A stretch of 64,000 nt of DNA, from contig JASJFT010000093.1 in the NCBI GenBank assembly GCA_030770425.1, forward strand, positions 62,001 through 126,000. Direction: 5' to 3'. This stretch comes from Darksidea phi. Taxonomy: Eukaryota > Ascomycota > Dothideomycetes > Pleosporales > Lentitheciaceae. Shown piece after piece: positions 45,851-57,147 of the stretch. A model generated the notes under the pieces. The model was not told the DNA's origin, made no database searches, and worked only from the letters and a program-made list of their open reading frames with translations. The first letter of the stretch is position 1. The number at the start of each line of letters is the position of its first letter. A program made the position numbers and the translations under genes.

Positions 45851-47800
45851 GTTGACGGCTGGCGGCATACCTTCGACAATAACTTCGTCCTAGAATACTT
45901 GAAGGGTTTATTATCGAGCGTGCTACCAATCCTGCTTGCTCCAGCCCAGTGTTGTAGCTGCTGTACTTCCATTGTGGCTGCGGATTGCAACATTAGTCTT
46001 TCCCAAGTCAGCGCTGCTGAAAAGAATTGCCAGATCTGCGCTCTGCTGCTTCGTGCAGTTCGTGCAGTTAAACGCTACTACAATGAACGCAATGCTCAAA
46101 TCGTTCGGATAGGGTCAGCGTTGAAAATAGGAAGCAATGGACCTCGAATTCTCCGACTATGTTCCGATTTAGGTTAGTATTTTCAATTCACGCGTGTTTG
46201 GTAGGGCCGTTACTAATTGCATATCTTTACTGCAGAATCTTCGACTGCCTTTCGTAACAACATCAAGGTCAGCTTTCCAGTCTTACCCGAACCTCAAAGT
46301 CCCGCACGTTTTGCGCTACTTCGCGCATGGCTTCGCTGGTGTGACAATTCCCATGGTTGCAACTGTCATTCCAAGACAGCATTGCCAACTAGGCTCCTCT
46401 ACATTGGAGATCCCAATCCGGATTTTCTGTGTCTCTACTGTCCCAAGAAAAACGAAAGGGTGGAATATATCGCGTTGTCCCACTGTTGGGGTAAACTCAC
46501 TGAAGAGAAGAAGCGTGAATTCTGCACAGCCGACGAGAATATTGAAGCACGACTAAAGGGGTTCAGTTTCTCTGAGCTACCGAAGACATTTGGGGACGCA
46601 GTTCGAGTAACCCGGGAACTGGGCATCCAATACCTCTGGATCGACTCACTTTGTATCATCCAGTGGAACAAGACAGACTGGGAGCACGAGGCCAAGCGTA
46701 TGGAAGACGTCTTCGCTTCAGCCTATTGCACAATCGCTGCAACTGCGGCTGTCGATTCGGAAGCAGGATTCCTTGAGCGGAAGGTAAGCAGTGAGTATGC
46801 TTATGCTCAAGACGCCTCGGGCCGGCGATTCTATGTCTGTACCGACACGGATGGTTCCAACAACCATGTGGATATAGATGATTTCGACGAGCATGTAGAG
46901 AAGGCTCGGCTCAACACGCGAGCATGGGTAATGCAAGAAAGGGTATTGTCACGACGAACGATCCATTTCAGCGACAAGCAAATGTTCTGGGAATGTGGTG
47001 AGGGGGTGTACTGCGAAACACTTACTAGACTCAAAAGGTAAGAGCTTCACAATATTTAACAGCTAGATATCTTCCTAACTTGAGTATTTCTTAGCTCTTT
47101 CCGAAAAGAGTTCTTTATGCTCGATCCAAACTTCCCCGAGCGGCTCCTCGAATCAGGCGACCAGCGTATCATCGAATTTATTCACTTTCTTTTGGATAAC
47201 TACTCGAAGCGTGACCTAACAGAGGATACGGACAGATGTATTGCAATATCCGGGCTAGAGGCCCGTATTGCACGCGCTAGAGGATGTCAAAGCAGATACG
47301 GCATCTTCGAGACGTTCCTTCACAGGAATCTCCTGTGGCAGTCATCTCACAATATGATGAAGCGAATAGAGTACAAACCGCGGACTGTGCCATCGTGGTC
47401 ATGGATGGCATATAATGGAGGCATCCAGCTCATGGACATTCCTTTTGGCAAAGTTGATTGGATCGATAGCCTCCGGTTCGATGAGCAATGCCGATCTACA
47501 TTAATCGCCGACGTGGGAAAGTTTCGGAATTACACCATAAAACCCGACGGGGATCATTATATCATCTTGAATTTCTTCAGAAGGAAAAGAGGATGGATAC
47601 GGTATGACGTTGAGCAGGGCAAGAATCTACGCGAAGAACGATGTGTTGTCGCCGGGAGGAAGTCCGGCAAGGGTGTCAAGGAGTACTACATATTAGTTGT
47701 CAGGCCAACCGGCGTGGATGACAAGTATAAAAGAGTTGGAGTAGGGTTGATTCAGAGTGACTTCGTGGTGAGAGAGAAGGTCGGCGTACGAGTTGTGTGA
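45851..47800 (+). CDS. HET-domain (heterokaryon incompatibility) protein
   Basis: HET proteins trigger cell death after fusion of incompatible hyphae. Exons: open from 45851 (no ATG in frame) to 46172, then 46236-47037 and 47095-47800. Introns of 63 and 57 bp are in phase. The N-terminal exon has a Cys-rich lead (QCCSCCTSI, NCQICALLLRA), then a Trp-rich segment with LPTRLLYIGD. The HET core follows: YIALSHCWG, LPKTFGDAVRVTRELGIQYL, WIDSLCIIQ, ARLNTRAWVMQERVLSRR, FSDKQMFWECGE. A C-terminal region ends in PSWSWMAYNGGI and a beta-rich tail. Nearly 600 residues are readable without a stop. The start is missing: an upstream exon may be spliced in at the tag ending at 45850, with the gtaagt of the last array unit (45798) as donor. 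It lies within the 45-bp inverted repeats. Confidence 0.85.
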
Positions 47801-47907
47801 ATGACTTCGAGTACTTTCGCCATAGGCTTATCTCCACCCAACGGTTTCAGACGCAGCAAATTTAGCGGTATTTACAGTTGATGATAAGATGCATAAATAC
47901 TTCAAAC

Positions 47908-47968
47908 TCGCCACCGCTAGCAGGGAGGATGGCCGACCCGTTCCAGCACAGACCTTGTGAGGTGGCGA
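47908..47968. repeat. Dispersed repeat copy B inside a hairpin
   Basis: The block shared with 14363-14410 (gctagcagggaggatggccg..., cagacctt) is flanked here by TCGCCACC and GGTGGCGA, a perfect 8-bp inverted repeat about 45 bp apart. The copy at 14.4 kb lacks the stem. Possibly one end of a small transposable element. Confidence 0.65.
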
Positions 47969-48509
47969 ATCTACAAGAGGTGAGCCGGTCGATGGGAAAG
48001 CAGCAATTGATCGCAAGGCAGCGAGGCTTAGGTCGGCCCGCTTGCTAAGAATTTGCACAGCCACAAGCCTGACAGCCACAATCTTGCTCCGTCAGATTAC
48101 AGTACGATTATGTAGCAATTCTGCGCTAGCTAGAATTAGTAGTTATTCCAATCAGAGGTACCGACTAGGATTGCGATCCCGAATAATTTGAGCGATATTT
48201 GCAGCCCTACTGCTAATTAATATTTCTTAGTAGTGCTATTAAATTCTCTAGCTTCTGTAGAAACGCCAAAGACGTTACGATAGTAATAAAAGCGTAGTAG
48301 CGGCCTTCTAGTGTATAAAGCTCGTTTTGTTCGAAATACAGTAGCACTGTTTGCGAAATATGTAGCAAGGAGTCTGCGTAAGCGTAATTTTTGTATAAGT
48401 AGGATTAAAGCGCTTTAGAAATGCTCTGAGCATGTAGCCTAAGGCGGATATAGTAGAATTCAAGATGCGTGGAGAAGTTCTATGGCATTGAAATAGAAGT
48501 ACCTCTAAT

Positions 48510-48554
48510 TTGTTCCATTACGGCGGTTGTTCCGTTACGGGTGGATGCACGTTA
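48510..48554 (-). repeat. Right terminal inverted repeat (45 bp)
   Basis: Mirror of 43308-43352 with 44 of 45 bases matching. Reads ttgttccattacggcggttg from the inside and ends gcacgtta. The single C-to-T difference lies in an inner CCGTAACGG copy. See the left copy for interpretation. Confidence 0.85.
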
Positions 48555-49286
48555 TGTGACTGCCTTTTTGCCCTCATTATGATTGGCTTGCACCATTATC
48601 GAGACCATGTGAACAGAATTCAGAAAAGGAATGCAGGACAAATTCTTCGTGTCACGAGGAGGAGCCAAAATTTTCAGACTTTGTGCGAAACCGAGTCACG
48701 TTGTAATGTTGGAAAAGTGCTTGAACAAGCTTGTGTTAAAGTTCCCAATGATGACAGAGACCGATTTTCAATCCTCATCTCCTAAAAAACTTGCATATTT
48801 CCCCTTGAATCCTGCATCACATTCCTGAAGCAGGTGATAAGCGGAATTCAGAGTGGTATCCTTGCCGGAGACATCAGGTCGTTGGCGACGCTGGATACGA
48901 ATTACCTCTTTACCAACTCAAAGCGACACAAGGCGGAGTGGGCAAGTCATGAGTTGAGTGCCGTACGACGACCAAAGTTTCCAAAGCGGGAGGCGCACCG
49001 AAGAGGAGAGTCGGAGGAGCATATGGTCATTCGAGAAACAAGTGAAGTGGATGTGACTAGTACGATTATCGACACGACGGAATTGGTGCGGGCCGTTCCG
49101 CGTCTTTCACTTTAACACTTTGTTGTTCTAATACTTGCACTATCATGAAGGCCACTACTGAGGCACCAATATTGATTACCAAGCAGGCCCAAAGACCTTA
49201 CATGTGCGTGCTTCTGATTCTCACATGATTCTGAAGACCCGGGCGCGGCTTTAGGCTAAACGTACAGGGAGACCACGCCACAAACG

Positions 49287-50049
49287 CTACTTGGCTATAT
49301 TGCAGGTCTGCTTGGCTCGAACCATCCACCAGAACCACTGTGTCTCCCTTCCCGCCCACTTCTCTGGCAAAGAAACTTTATATTTGTACTTTACTTCGTA
49401 ACCTGCAGACTTATAGAGACCTAGGCCAGGGTCGGTTGCTTCTACAACCGCCTAAAAATTGGTTAGATGCAATCTGCACATGCGACATTAAGTCCAGGAT
49501 GTCTCGCCTCAACCTCAAGCTTGTCTGCGACTTCAGTGCCCCACTTCAACAGAGCGCCACCAGCTCCTTGCCTCTGATACTCAGGGTCGATTGTCATGAG
49601 ATCAAGTGCTAAGAATGGAGTTAGCGTACTCCCCAGTATCTGTGCCGCGGCAACCTACAAACTATGTTTCCACCGGAGTTTTTGATAGCCTCTCGCCTCG
49701 GCACTAAGTACTGACTATACATCCACGCCGCAAACTCCTTTTGCTCGTCGGTCTCCCAATAGTCGCCACTGAGCTCAAATTCAGGGGGCAGGGCGCCATT
49801 GCATACGACCCACCTCGCGTGACCGATCATCTTTCCCGTCTCCGTGTCTACGGCTTTGATGTTGGTGGCGAAGGGGTCCGCCTTGCGAAAGCCCAGGAAG
49901 CGTTCGCCCCCGATGCGCCGGCCTTCGGGGGTCTCGTGAGCCGGAAAGACAGCCTCGATGTAAGGATGCTCATGGCCGAACGCCACCGAAAGCAGTTCAA
50001 AGGCTCTTGGCATATCGGCATCCGTACATTCTTCGACAATGAAAGGCAT
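49287..50049 (-). CDS. GNAT-family N-acetyltransferase, 216 residues, three exons
   Basis: Transfers acetyl from acetyl-CoA to an unknown amine. Exons on the minus strand: 50049-49659, 49608-49514 and 49451-49287. Introns of 50 and 62 bp have branch sites gctaact and ctaacc. The join is 217 codons. The N-terminal half (MPFIVEECTDADMPRAFELL, FLGFRKADPFATNIKAVD, IGHARWVV) is the fungal GNAT lead. Exon 2 has the acetyl-CoA loop DPEYQRQGAGGALL, and exon 3 gives EATDPGLGLYKSAGYE and ends near the AK codons before TAG. The usual set of motifs and length are intact. It shares no obvious operon-like logic with neighbours but sits between the HET gene and an amino-acid permease. Confidence 0.88.
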
Positions 50050-50589
50050 CTTTCGGGGGGTGAGGCGAGGAAATTCAACTAGCAGAGAACGGGGTGTGGG
50101 CGGTGGAAAGTAGAGTCGAAGCGATAAACAGGCTGTGAGGTCATGGGCTAAAAGTGCTTAGCGCGCAGCAATTCACGCTTGGCACCGCTACTAGTGGCGT
50201 GGCACCTGGATGCTGTGCCGTCACCCCTTTTGCTAAAAATGCGGCCTGGAAGGTGTCATCGTATCCGGCCCGTTGCTAACAATTAATGCCCAAGTCTGTG
50301 CTCACCAATGAAGGCGCGATGTGTTATCACGAAGGCTGGCCAACACAATGTCGTGCAGCCTCGCATCGAATGGCAAATGTTACCTTGTCCGCGTCGGACC
50401 CCGCAATGCGGTTCGTACACCCCGTTTTCGCAGACGTGCGGGGTCGCCATCATCCCATCATATCAGCTTCTCCATTCACCTCCATCTTTGTTCGGGACGC
50501 AAACGAAAGACGCGTGCTCGCGAAAACGACGTTGATCTAATTAGCTCACTCCTGTCTTGCCCCAGTACGCCCCGCAGATATCCTTTACC
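50050..50589. promoter_or_regulatory. Divergent intergenic region, GNAT / permease
   Basis: 540 bp between divergent starts. It contains several overlapping frames with no domain. No motif recognised; presumably promoters of both genes. Confidence 0.4.
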
Positions 50590-52516
50590 ATGAATACTCG
50601 CGGAGACTCGGTGATGCTGGACGACCTGTCCTCTGCAATTGAGCCAATGTCCTCCGATGTGGATGCTCGGCGGCACAAGCAAGATGAGTCTGACTTGGCA
50701 AGGTTTGGGAAGAAGCAGCAGTTGAAGGTACGCTCACGCTGAAACATCCTTTCTCGTAAGATTAATAGCAACAGCGGAATTTCAAACTCCTTTCCATCAT
50801 TGGCCTCACTTCCACGCTGATGGTCACATGGGAAGGGTCATTGAGGTAGGCTCTTCTGCCCGCAAACAAACAATCGCTGAAACCGGAGCCAAAGCACTTT
50901 CCAAGGCGGCCTTACGAATGGAGGTCCAGCGGTGTTGGTGTACGGCTTCATTTTTGTTTGGTTAGGCACCTTCCTCCAAGCAGCTGTGATGGCAGAATTG
51001 GCGTCTATGCAAGCCCCCATGCCCATACCAAATATTCAGTGTTAATGTTCTCCTAGGGTTCCCCTCTCCGGTGGCGCTTACAATTGGTACTATTTCTAAT
51101 CATGGTACGGAACTTTGACTGAATACTACTTAGGGTCGCCGTCCTCTCCCCGCCATGGTGCTCGAAATTCCTCAGCTACCTTACCGGCTGGATAAGTGTC
51201 ATCGCATGGCAAGCTGCATTGGCCAGTTCGGCTTTCCTTGGAGGTACCATGACGCAAGGCCTTGCCACGCTGAACTATCCCACGTATGTGTTCGCGAGAT
51301 GGCACGGAACGTTGATTTTCTACGCCATCATCTTCCTCAGCTTGTTCGTCAATACATACCTCGCGCGGATCCTACCGGAGATCGAGGCCATAGTGCTTGT
51401 CCTGCATATTATTGGCTTTTTTGTCATACTTATTCCATTGGTTTACTTTGCACCTCATGGTTCTGCAAGCTCAGTCTTTGCGACATTTACAAATGAGTCC
51501 GGGTGGAGCAAAGGACTATCGTTCTGCATTGGCTTGTCCACTTGCATGTTCTCGTTCATTGGTGAGTTTGTCTAACGCTCGGTAGACGTCTTCATCAGTT
51601 CGCATGTCTAACACATGGAATAGGTTGTGACGCAGCGAGTCACATGGGTACGTGCTCCTTCCTCCTTGAGCGGTGTACGCGATGTTTCTAAGCATTTGCA
51701 GCCGAAGAAATACAATCAGCATCAAGAGTAATACCTCGGAGCATGCTCGCCTCCGTCGCCCTCAACGGCACCCTCGGTTTTGCCATGGTCATTGCCATGC
51801 TCTTTTGCCTGGGCGATCAAAAATCCGTGCTCGAAACGACAACGGGGTTTCCGTACATCCAGGTGTTCACAAATGCGACAAAATCGAATCGGGGGGGTAC
51901 ACTCATGGTCCGTTCACAATTTCATTCCTCTCGTAAGCCACTCCACAAGCTAATAGATACTTAGTCTTGCGTGATTATCATGTGTATGATCTTCGCCGCG
52001 ATCGGGTACCTTGCAACCGCGTCTCGAATGGCCTGGGCCTTCGCCCGAGAAGGCGGTCTTCCCGGATCGACCATGCTCGCCAAGGTGGATAAGAAGACCA
52101 AGCTCCCTATTTACACGATCTGCCTTTCCACGGTGATATCACTCCTCCTCGCGCTTATCAACATTGGCTCCTCCACCGCGTTCAATGCCTTGACGTCTCT
52201 AGTCATTGCTGCTTTCTACAGTACTTTTGTCCTATCGGCAGGGGTATTGCTACACAAACGTCTCACCACACCCAAGGGCCACATTCCTTACGGTCCGTTT
52301 AGCCTAGGGCGTTTTGGAGTTCCACTCATCATTCTATCAATTGCGTATAGTTTGATTGGCATATTCTTCTCGTTTTGGCCGCCAGTGCCTGAGCCGGATG
52401 CCGTCTCGATGAACTGGAGTGTGGCGGTATTTGGTGGTACGCTCATACTCAGCATGATTTTTTGGGCATTGTACGGAAGAAGGTTTTACAAAGGACCATT
52501 GATAGAGATAGGATAG
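50590..52516 (+). CDS. Amino-acid/choline permease (APC superfamily), 522 residues, eight exons
   Basis: Plasma-membrane importer of amino acids, GABA or choline. Exons: 50590-50727, 50775-50845, 50889-51008, 51057-51086, 51134-51561, 51624-51647, 51702-51907 and 51965-52516, together 523 codons without a stop. The N-terminus is hydrophilic. TM1 begins NFKLLSIIGLTSTLMVTWEG, then NGGPAVLVYGFIFVW, ELASMVPLSGGAYNW (family-typical ELASM..P..GG.Y.W), KFLSYLTGWISVIAWQA, CDAASHMAEEIQSASRVIP and ATASRMAWAFAREGGLPGS. Two features matter: intron 3 (51009-51056) needs a GC donor (gcaagc) to keep ELASM in frame, and exon 6 is only 24 bp (GCDAASHMA region). Intron 7 has a weak gtccgt donor. Nothing is missing from the 12-TM fold. 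Confidence 0.88.
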
Positions 52517-53332
52517 TTTGATTGTAATAGGCAGGTCTCTAGTCTTGTTTCATAGCGTTCGTCTTCTGATGTTAGTTATCATAATTTTGTTTTTATATCT
52601 CTATATGCTTCTCTCTGCTATTAGAACGAACAACAAGGAAAATACCTAGGTGGAACAATGTGCCTAATCATTGTGGAACTTTGCCTGTTGCGAGTCATGG
52701 ATAAACTCGAATGTCTTACTCGGTGACTAGTAGGTCGATCCTTACACTCACCAAAGTATGGCGCATGCGAATTACCAAGACTGTTCATTAAATGGAAAGC
52801 TGCTTGGGAAATGGCTTAACGCGGTGAGAAAGGTTGGGGTCCGAAGGCCAGGATTCTGGAGGCCTCAGCCGCATGCGTAAGGCATATGTTGTCCTTGGCG
52901 CAATACCCAATCCGAAAGGCAACCTTACAGGGATAAAATTCCGCACCGCCCGGTTAATTGAGTAACGGTACATTGGTGGGCCAGCTATAGGTGTAGAGCT
53001 GACGCTTGTTTTCGGGGAGTACGGGCTGATGTCTTCTCCTACGCCGCAGAGATGCAGCGAGTCGAGCTTCCTCTTGCTGAATCGATCCAAGGGCGGGTGG
53101 CGCCCTTTCTTAGCAGGTCCCACTTAGTGCTACCGCAATTAAAATGACACGTTCCTAACCTGCCACGTAGGATCCAACCATCTCCCTAAGGCGGCACCAC
53201 ACCAACAGCATCAATCTTCTCGGACTTGGACAAGTTTGGTAGCTTTAATTATCGTATCCGATTTTATAGGCGGGCCGCTCTCTCGGGACCGCAGACGAAG
53301 AGGGTGCTACCCAATCTTCACCGGTCGAATCA
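52517..53332. other. Intergenic 800 bp
   Basis: Downstream of the permease. A 111-codon minus-strand frame (52788-53123) has no recognisable domain. Nothing else seen. Confidence 0.4.
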
Positions 53333-53780
53333 ATGCCCGCTGTACCCGAAGTAGGCATCCTATCGGAGCCCGAAGCAGCAAAATTGATGCGCAGGATCGA
53401 CTTGAGGGTGTTGCCCATGCTGTTCGTCGTCTACGTCGCTGCATTCTTTGACCGGTAAGGCACCCGCATGCTCTCCATAGTTATCTGCTGACGAGGTTGT
53501 GGTGCAGGGCAAACATGAATAACATACACGGAGTGAGTAACTGGAGGCGGATATTTATCCTCGAAGTAATCCTTACGATCTTGATCGGAGTCGCAGCTTA
53601 TTTCTTCGTAAGCGATTTCCCTAGCGAGGCGCAATGGCTCTCCGAGACAGAGCGACGATTTGTGCTAGCGCGGACGCATGAAACTACTTCGGGAGAAGTG
53701 ACATGGAGTGATATGCTGGAGTTTTCTAAGGATCCGAAGAACTACCTCGCCGCCATCACGTATTTTGTTATGCCCTGTTA
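53333..53780 (+). pseudogene. MFS anion:cation symporter relic (allantoate-permease type), internally deleted
   Basis: Start MPAVPEVGILSEPEAAKLMR, then RIDLRVLPMLFVVYVAAFFDR, the standard opening of the Dal5/Tna1-type MFS family. A splice junction (gtaagg ... gtgcag) then leads directly to ANMNNIHGVSNWRRIFILE and the end of the N-terminal six-helix bundle (VAAYFFVSDFPSEAQWLSET). About 130 residues (TM2 to TM5) that should lie between are absent, and the C-terminal half is absent after 53780. The frame remains open, so loss was by deletion. Cannot encode a functional transporter. Confidence 0.75.
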
Positions 53781-54552
53781 GTGTTATTAGAGAGACGTAA
53801 GCTGAGCAGCAGTGGGGCTGATAAGCCAGCGATATAACTATCCTGTCACGATGCACGCATTTTTACGGTACAATCAATCTCAAGATTTGCCACCTTTCCG
53901 GGGAGCAAAGCCGAGTTACATTCATTCGGAAAGTTGGTCGCTCTCACGAAGATTCCACTTACAGATACCGCATGTGATAGCTGATTGACTGATTCCACGA
54001 ATTTAGGTCAGCCACAGGGCTATATATATTCCATATCAAGCGCTGTAGAGTAGTGCCATACTGACCTTCACACTGGTTCAATCGCCAACCATGAACGTGA
54101 ACATAGAGGCGGGCAGACTATCATCAGACGAGGGCAACACGCAAGCATAATCACTGACTGAGATGGAAAGTAATGAGGGACGCATCTTCTCTCAACACCA
54201 ACTCTCCTGCTGAAGTAGCGGCCACCTTCTCAACGACATGGTACTTATTTGTTCCCCGCTGAGGAGCTGCGGGCCGACAAACACAATATGGTGTATAGAA
54301 GCGGAAGTTGTTCATCTCCACAACAATCATCCCGTTAAAATTTCATGTTATAATGGGATCTTTTCTCCCCAGTGGTGCAGCGGCGACACTGAACACTCAC
54401 TTCAACACCACTCCCGAGTACTAGAAGTCGTTGCCGGTGGCAGTCTTCCTTATTGGTTATGGTGCGTAGGGTTTGAGACCACCGCCCATCCGTATTTCCT
54501 TGCCAAGTCAAATGACCGTGAATGTGAAGCATGCTCATAATTTTCCGCCTTA
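53781..54552. other. Gene-free spacer between MFS relics
   Basis: About 770 bp with short, overlapping frames and no domain. Possibly the rest of the deleted transporters mixed with decayed sequence. Confidence 0.35.
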
Positions 54553-55640
54553 GTCTTTGGCCCAATAATATTTGCCTCAATGTCTGAGCCCTGGGGATGA
54601 CGCCCGGTCTTCCTCATCTCATTCTCCACCTACACAGCCTTCACCCTAGGATGCGGTGCCGCCGCTCCTCAAACCGTATCCGGCGGACTCTTCTGCGCTA
54701 TTTACCGGGAACTAGGCTCTCGCGGCATGGTCATAACGATGCTCGGTCTGACTAGCAATGTCAGACCGCTCGTTGGACCCATTATTTCGGGCTTCACTTC
54801 GACTAGGGTTTAGCAGTGGCATATATGGTGGGCGCTCATCCTAGCAAGTATCGGCTAGTCTTTGTTGCTGCTCACCCCGGAGACATTTGCGCCAGTCCTC
54901 ACGACTCGAAAGTCAGCGGATACCAGTCAACCCATGCCGTCCAGCACCAACGCCAGCCCCAGCACAATTATTCGCCTAAGAGTGTCCGTGAGAATTTTCA
55001 TGCGCCTCGTGCGCATTCTTTCTGTTCTCCCCTTCTTTACCAACTATTTCATCCTTGACCAATACGACTTCTTCTTCCACTACTTCGGTGCATATCTCTT
55101 CGTTTTCCGATACACATGTGGCATGTCATACGGCGTCTCCGCTTTGATGTTTATCCCTGCGGGCATTGGTGCGGTTATGGTGTCGCCATCTTCATTGCCT
55201 GGGATTAGGTTTCACAAACGGGGCGTGGCGCAAAAAGACCCTGGATGCTGAAGGAGGAGTATCGCCATGTTCCGTTAGCCTGTTTAGGAGAACCACTTTT
55301 TTGCTATTTCGAAGTTCTGGCTAGGTTAAGCAGCTAGACCTAACGTGAACTGGGCTATTCCGGGGCTATCTGGTATATCTTTAGGCACCGGAATCGATCT
55401 CACTTTCCCGGTGTTGAACAACTGTCTTATCGACGCGCGCGACATCTACAGTGCGTCGGCGTTGGCTTCCAGCGCTTTTACTCGCAACGATCCTGCTGCG
55501 GTTCCGACCGCCTACGGCACAGCCCTGCTCTATGAGAATCTAGGCGCTGAATGGGCCTGCTCGCTACTGGGATGTCTGGCCTCCTGTTGCCGCCGATCCC
55601 ATTCGCATTCATCTACTGGGGTCCGACGTTGAGGAAGTGA
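54553..55640 (+). pseudogene. MFS multidrug (DHA1-type) transporter relic
   Basis: Reads VFGPIIFASMSEPWG-stop-RPVF, SFSTYTAFTLGCG, PQTVSGGLFCAIYRELGSRG, LTSNVRPLVGPIISGF (motif C region of drug:H+ antiporters), LLLLTPETFAPVL, FFTNYFILDQYDFF and, near the end, LIDARDIYSASALASSAFT and YENLGAEWACSLLG with a shift into a PIPFAFIYWGP frame. At least three stops and two frameshifts occur, and internal pieces are missing. It is a second, different MFS subfamily from the relic at 53.3 kb. Confidence 0.75.
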
Positions 55641-57147
55641 AGCCCATTTTTCCAGGAGGTTACACGGCTCAAGGAGGAAAGAGAAGGGGCGAGACCTCGC
55701 TGTGCCGATCTGAAGTAGCCGGGGATGGGGGTTTATGTGGCGTAGTAGCCGCAAGAATGTTCGCTTGACGTCCCAGCGTTCTGGTTATTGGTTATTGGTC
55801 ATTTGCGGAACCCCAATATACGAGAGTATGGTGGAAATGAATTGATGAGTCCATCTAAGTTACCAACAAAACGGGTCGGCGGGAGGGGGTTGGCCATGGC
55901 AAGGGTCGGAGTGAGTGACTCGCGGAGAAGTTTGTTTGAGATAAGAGATGGGTGTGGTGAGTGATGGGCGTGTGTTGTATTAAAAAGAGAGGTTTTTATA
56001 CTGTGGGCAGAAGTGTGTGCAGCGCGTCAGTGGTGCTGCTTCCTCGCTACCAGTGTTGGGGCACTCAACGCTCTCCCTCAACTCTGCGGCTCGGCAGCAC
56101 ATGTCATTTCTGATCGCCTGTCAACATTCGAAATATCGCCTCTTCAGTCGTGAAAATCCTACTGTGTACAGCTCTGCAGCTTTATTGTCGTGTATAAGCG
56201 TGGATATAGCACCTCTACTTTGTACAAACTCCTACTGTGCAAATCCAAAACAAATGTCATCTCGCAATTCACACACTTGCGTATGACAGTCGAGTTTGAA
56301 GTCGGATTTAGGTACTGAAATACCCAGTCGTAAATCCCCCAGCCGAGGTCAAAATTGCGCATTAAGCTTTGTCGAATATGATCGACGTAGGGCTTATAGT
56401 GGTACTCGTATAGCTTAGGAATCTCTTCGGTCTTACAAATGATGTTTAGGAAGCGGTTGCGGTGATGATCCCACAATATATAGTATAGATAATGTAATTA
56501 AACGTCCCAATAGTGGTTGTGGCGTACCTTGTTCCCGCTTCGTGCGAAAATTGGACGGCTGGTCGTGTTGAACGGTTGACGCACTCATAGTTAGAAGCAG
56601 ATACGGTGATCATAGCGTATTGAATTACGGATTTCCACGCTTCTTCCACAAGGAGCGACACGGTACGAGCAGACTTATCCAAGGCCCACTGTCAGCGCGA
56701 AGACCTGCACTCTGACCTCTTTGCTTCTTACCTTGGATTCTGTCACACCTCTCGCAAAGCTATCTCCTATTTCTTGTCTTTCATATCCAGTTCTCAGACG
56801 AATACTGACGCGGTTAGGTTTCGAGACGGATGCGCTGCTCTAGCCTCGAACTACCGACTAGTCTTCTCACGCCAGCACGTGGGGCGTGTTTGAGGCCGAT
56901 CTAATGCTTCAAGCCGACTTTTTCGAGCCTTTCTATGCAAACAAATGAACCAACTTCAAGCCGGACGTTATGCTTGGGGCAAAGGAAAACGCCGAATCCT
57001 CGCACGCGACTAAGAGGGAAAAGACTGAGTCTGCCGAAATGCTCCAGCTAAGTAGCGCGAATTCTACCTACATAAATGAGCACACTTGATGTGAATGATT
57101 GCGAGAAGTAATACGATTGTCACGTTATCTCCTGTGAGAAGCTTTTA
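55641..57147. other. Gene-poor 1.5 kb with one possible decayed minus-strand ORF pair
   Basis: Minus-strand frames 56682-56446 and 56476-56159 look protein-like (EIPKLYEYHYKPYVDHIRQS, DLGWGIYDWVFQYLNP) and overlap by 30 bp without usable splice sites. The family is unknown to me. Around 56870-57060 (+) another short protein-like stretch (GVFEADLMLQADFFEPFYAN) is seen. Neither is called as a gene. Confidence 0.35.

Larger units (their letters stand above)
47801..49286. other. Gene-poor region with repeat scars and one small ORF
   Basis: Contains dispersed repeat copy B (47914-47955), RIP-like AT-rich sequence (48120-48480) and the right 45-bp inverted repeat (48510-48554). A 93-codon frame at 48834-49115 (+) ends in RRPKFPKREAHRRGESEEHM...VDVTSTIIDT, hydrophilic like the tail of a membrane protein, but nothing upstream supports a full gene. 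Confidence 0.45.

Noticed and set aside
44553..45929. Long minus-strand ORFs across the tandem array (up to 174 codons) as a repeat protein
   Set aside because: Unit length is not a multiple of three, so frames change between units. No start, signal peptide or independent support. Frames stay open only because the repeat lacks stops on that strand.
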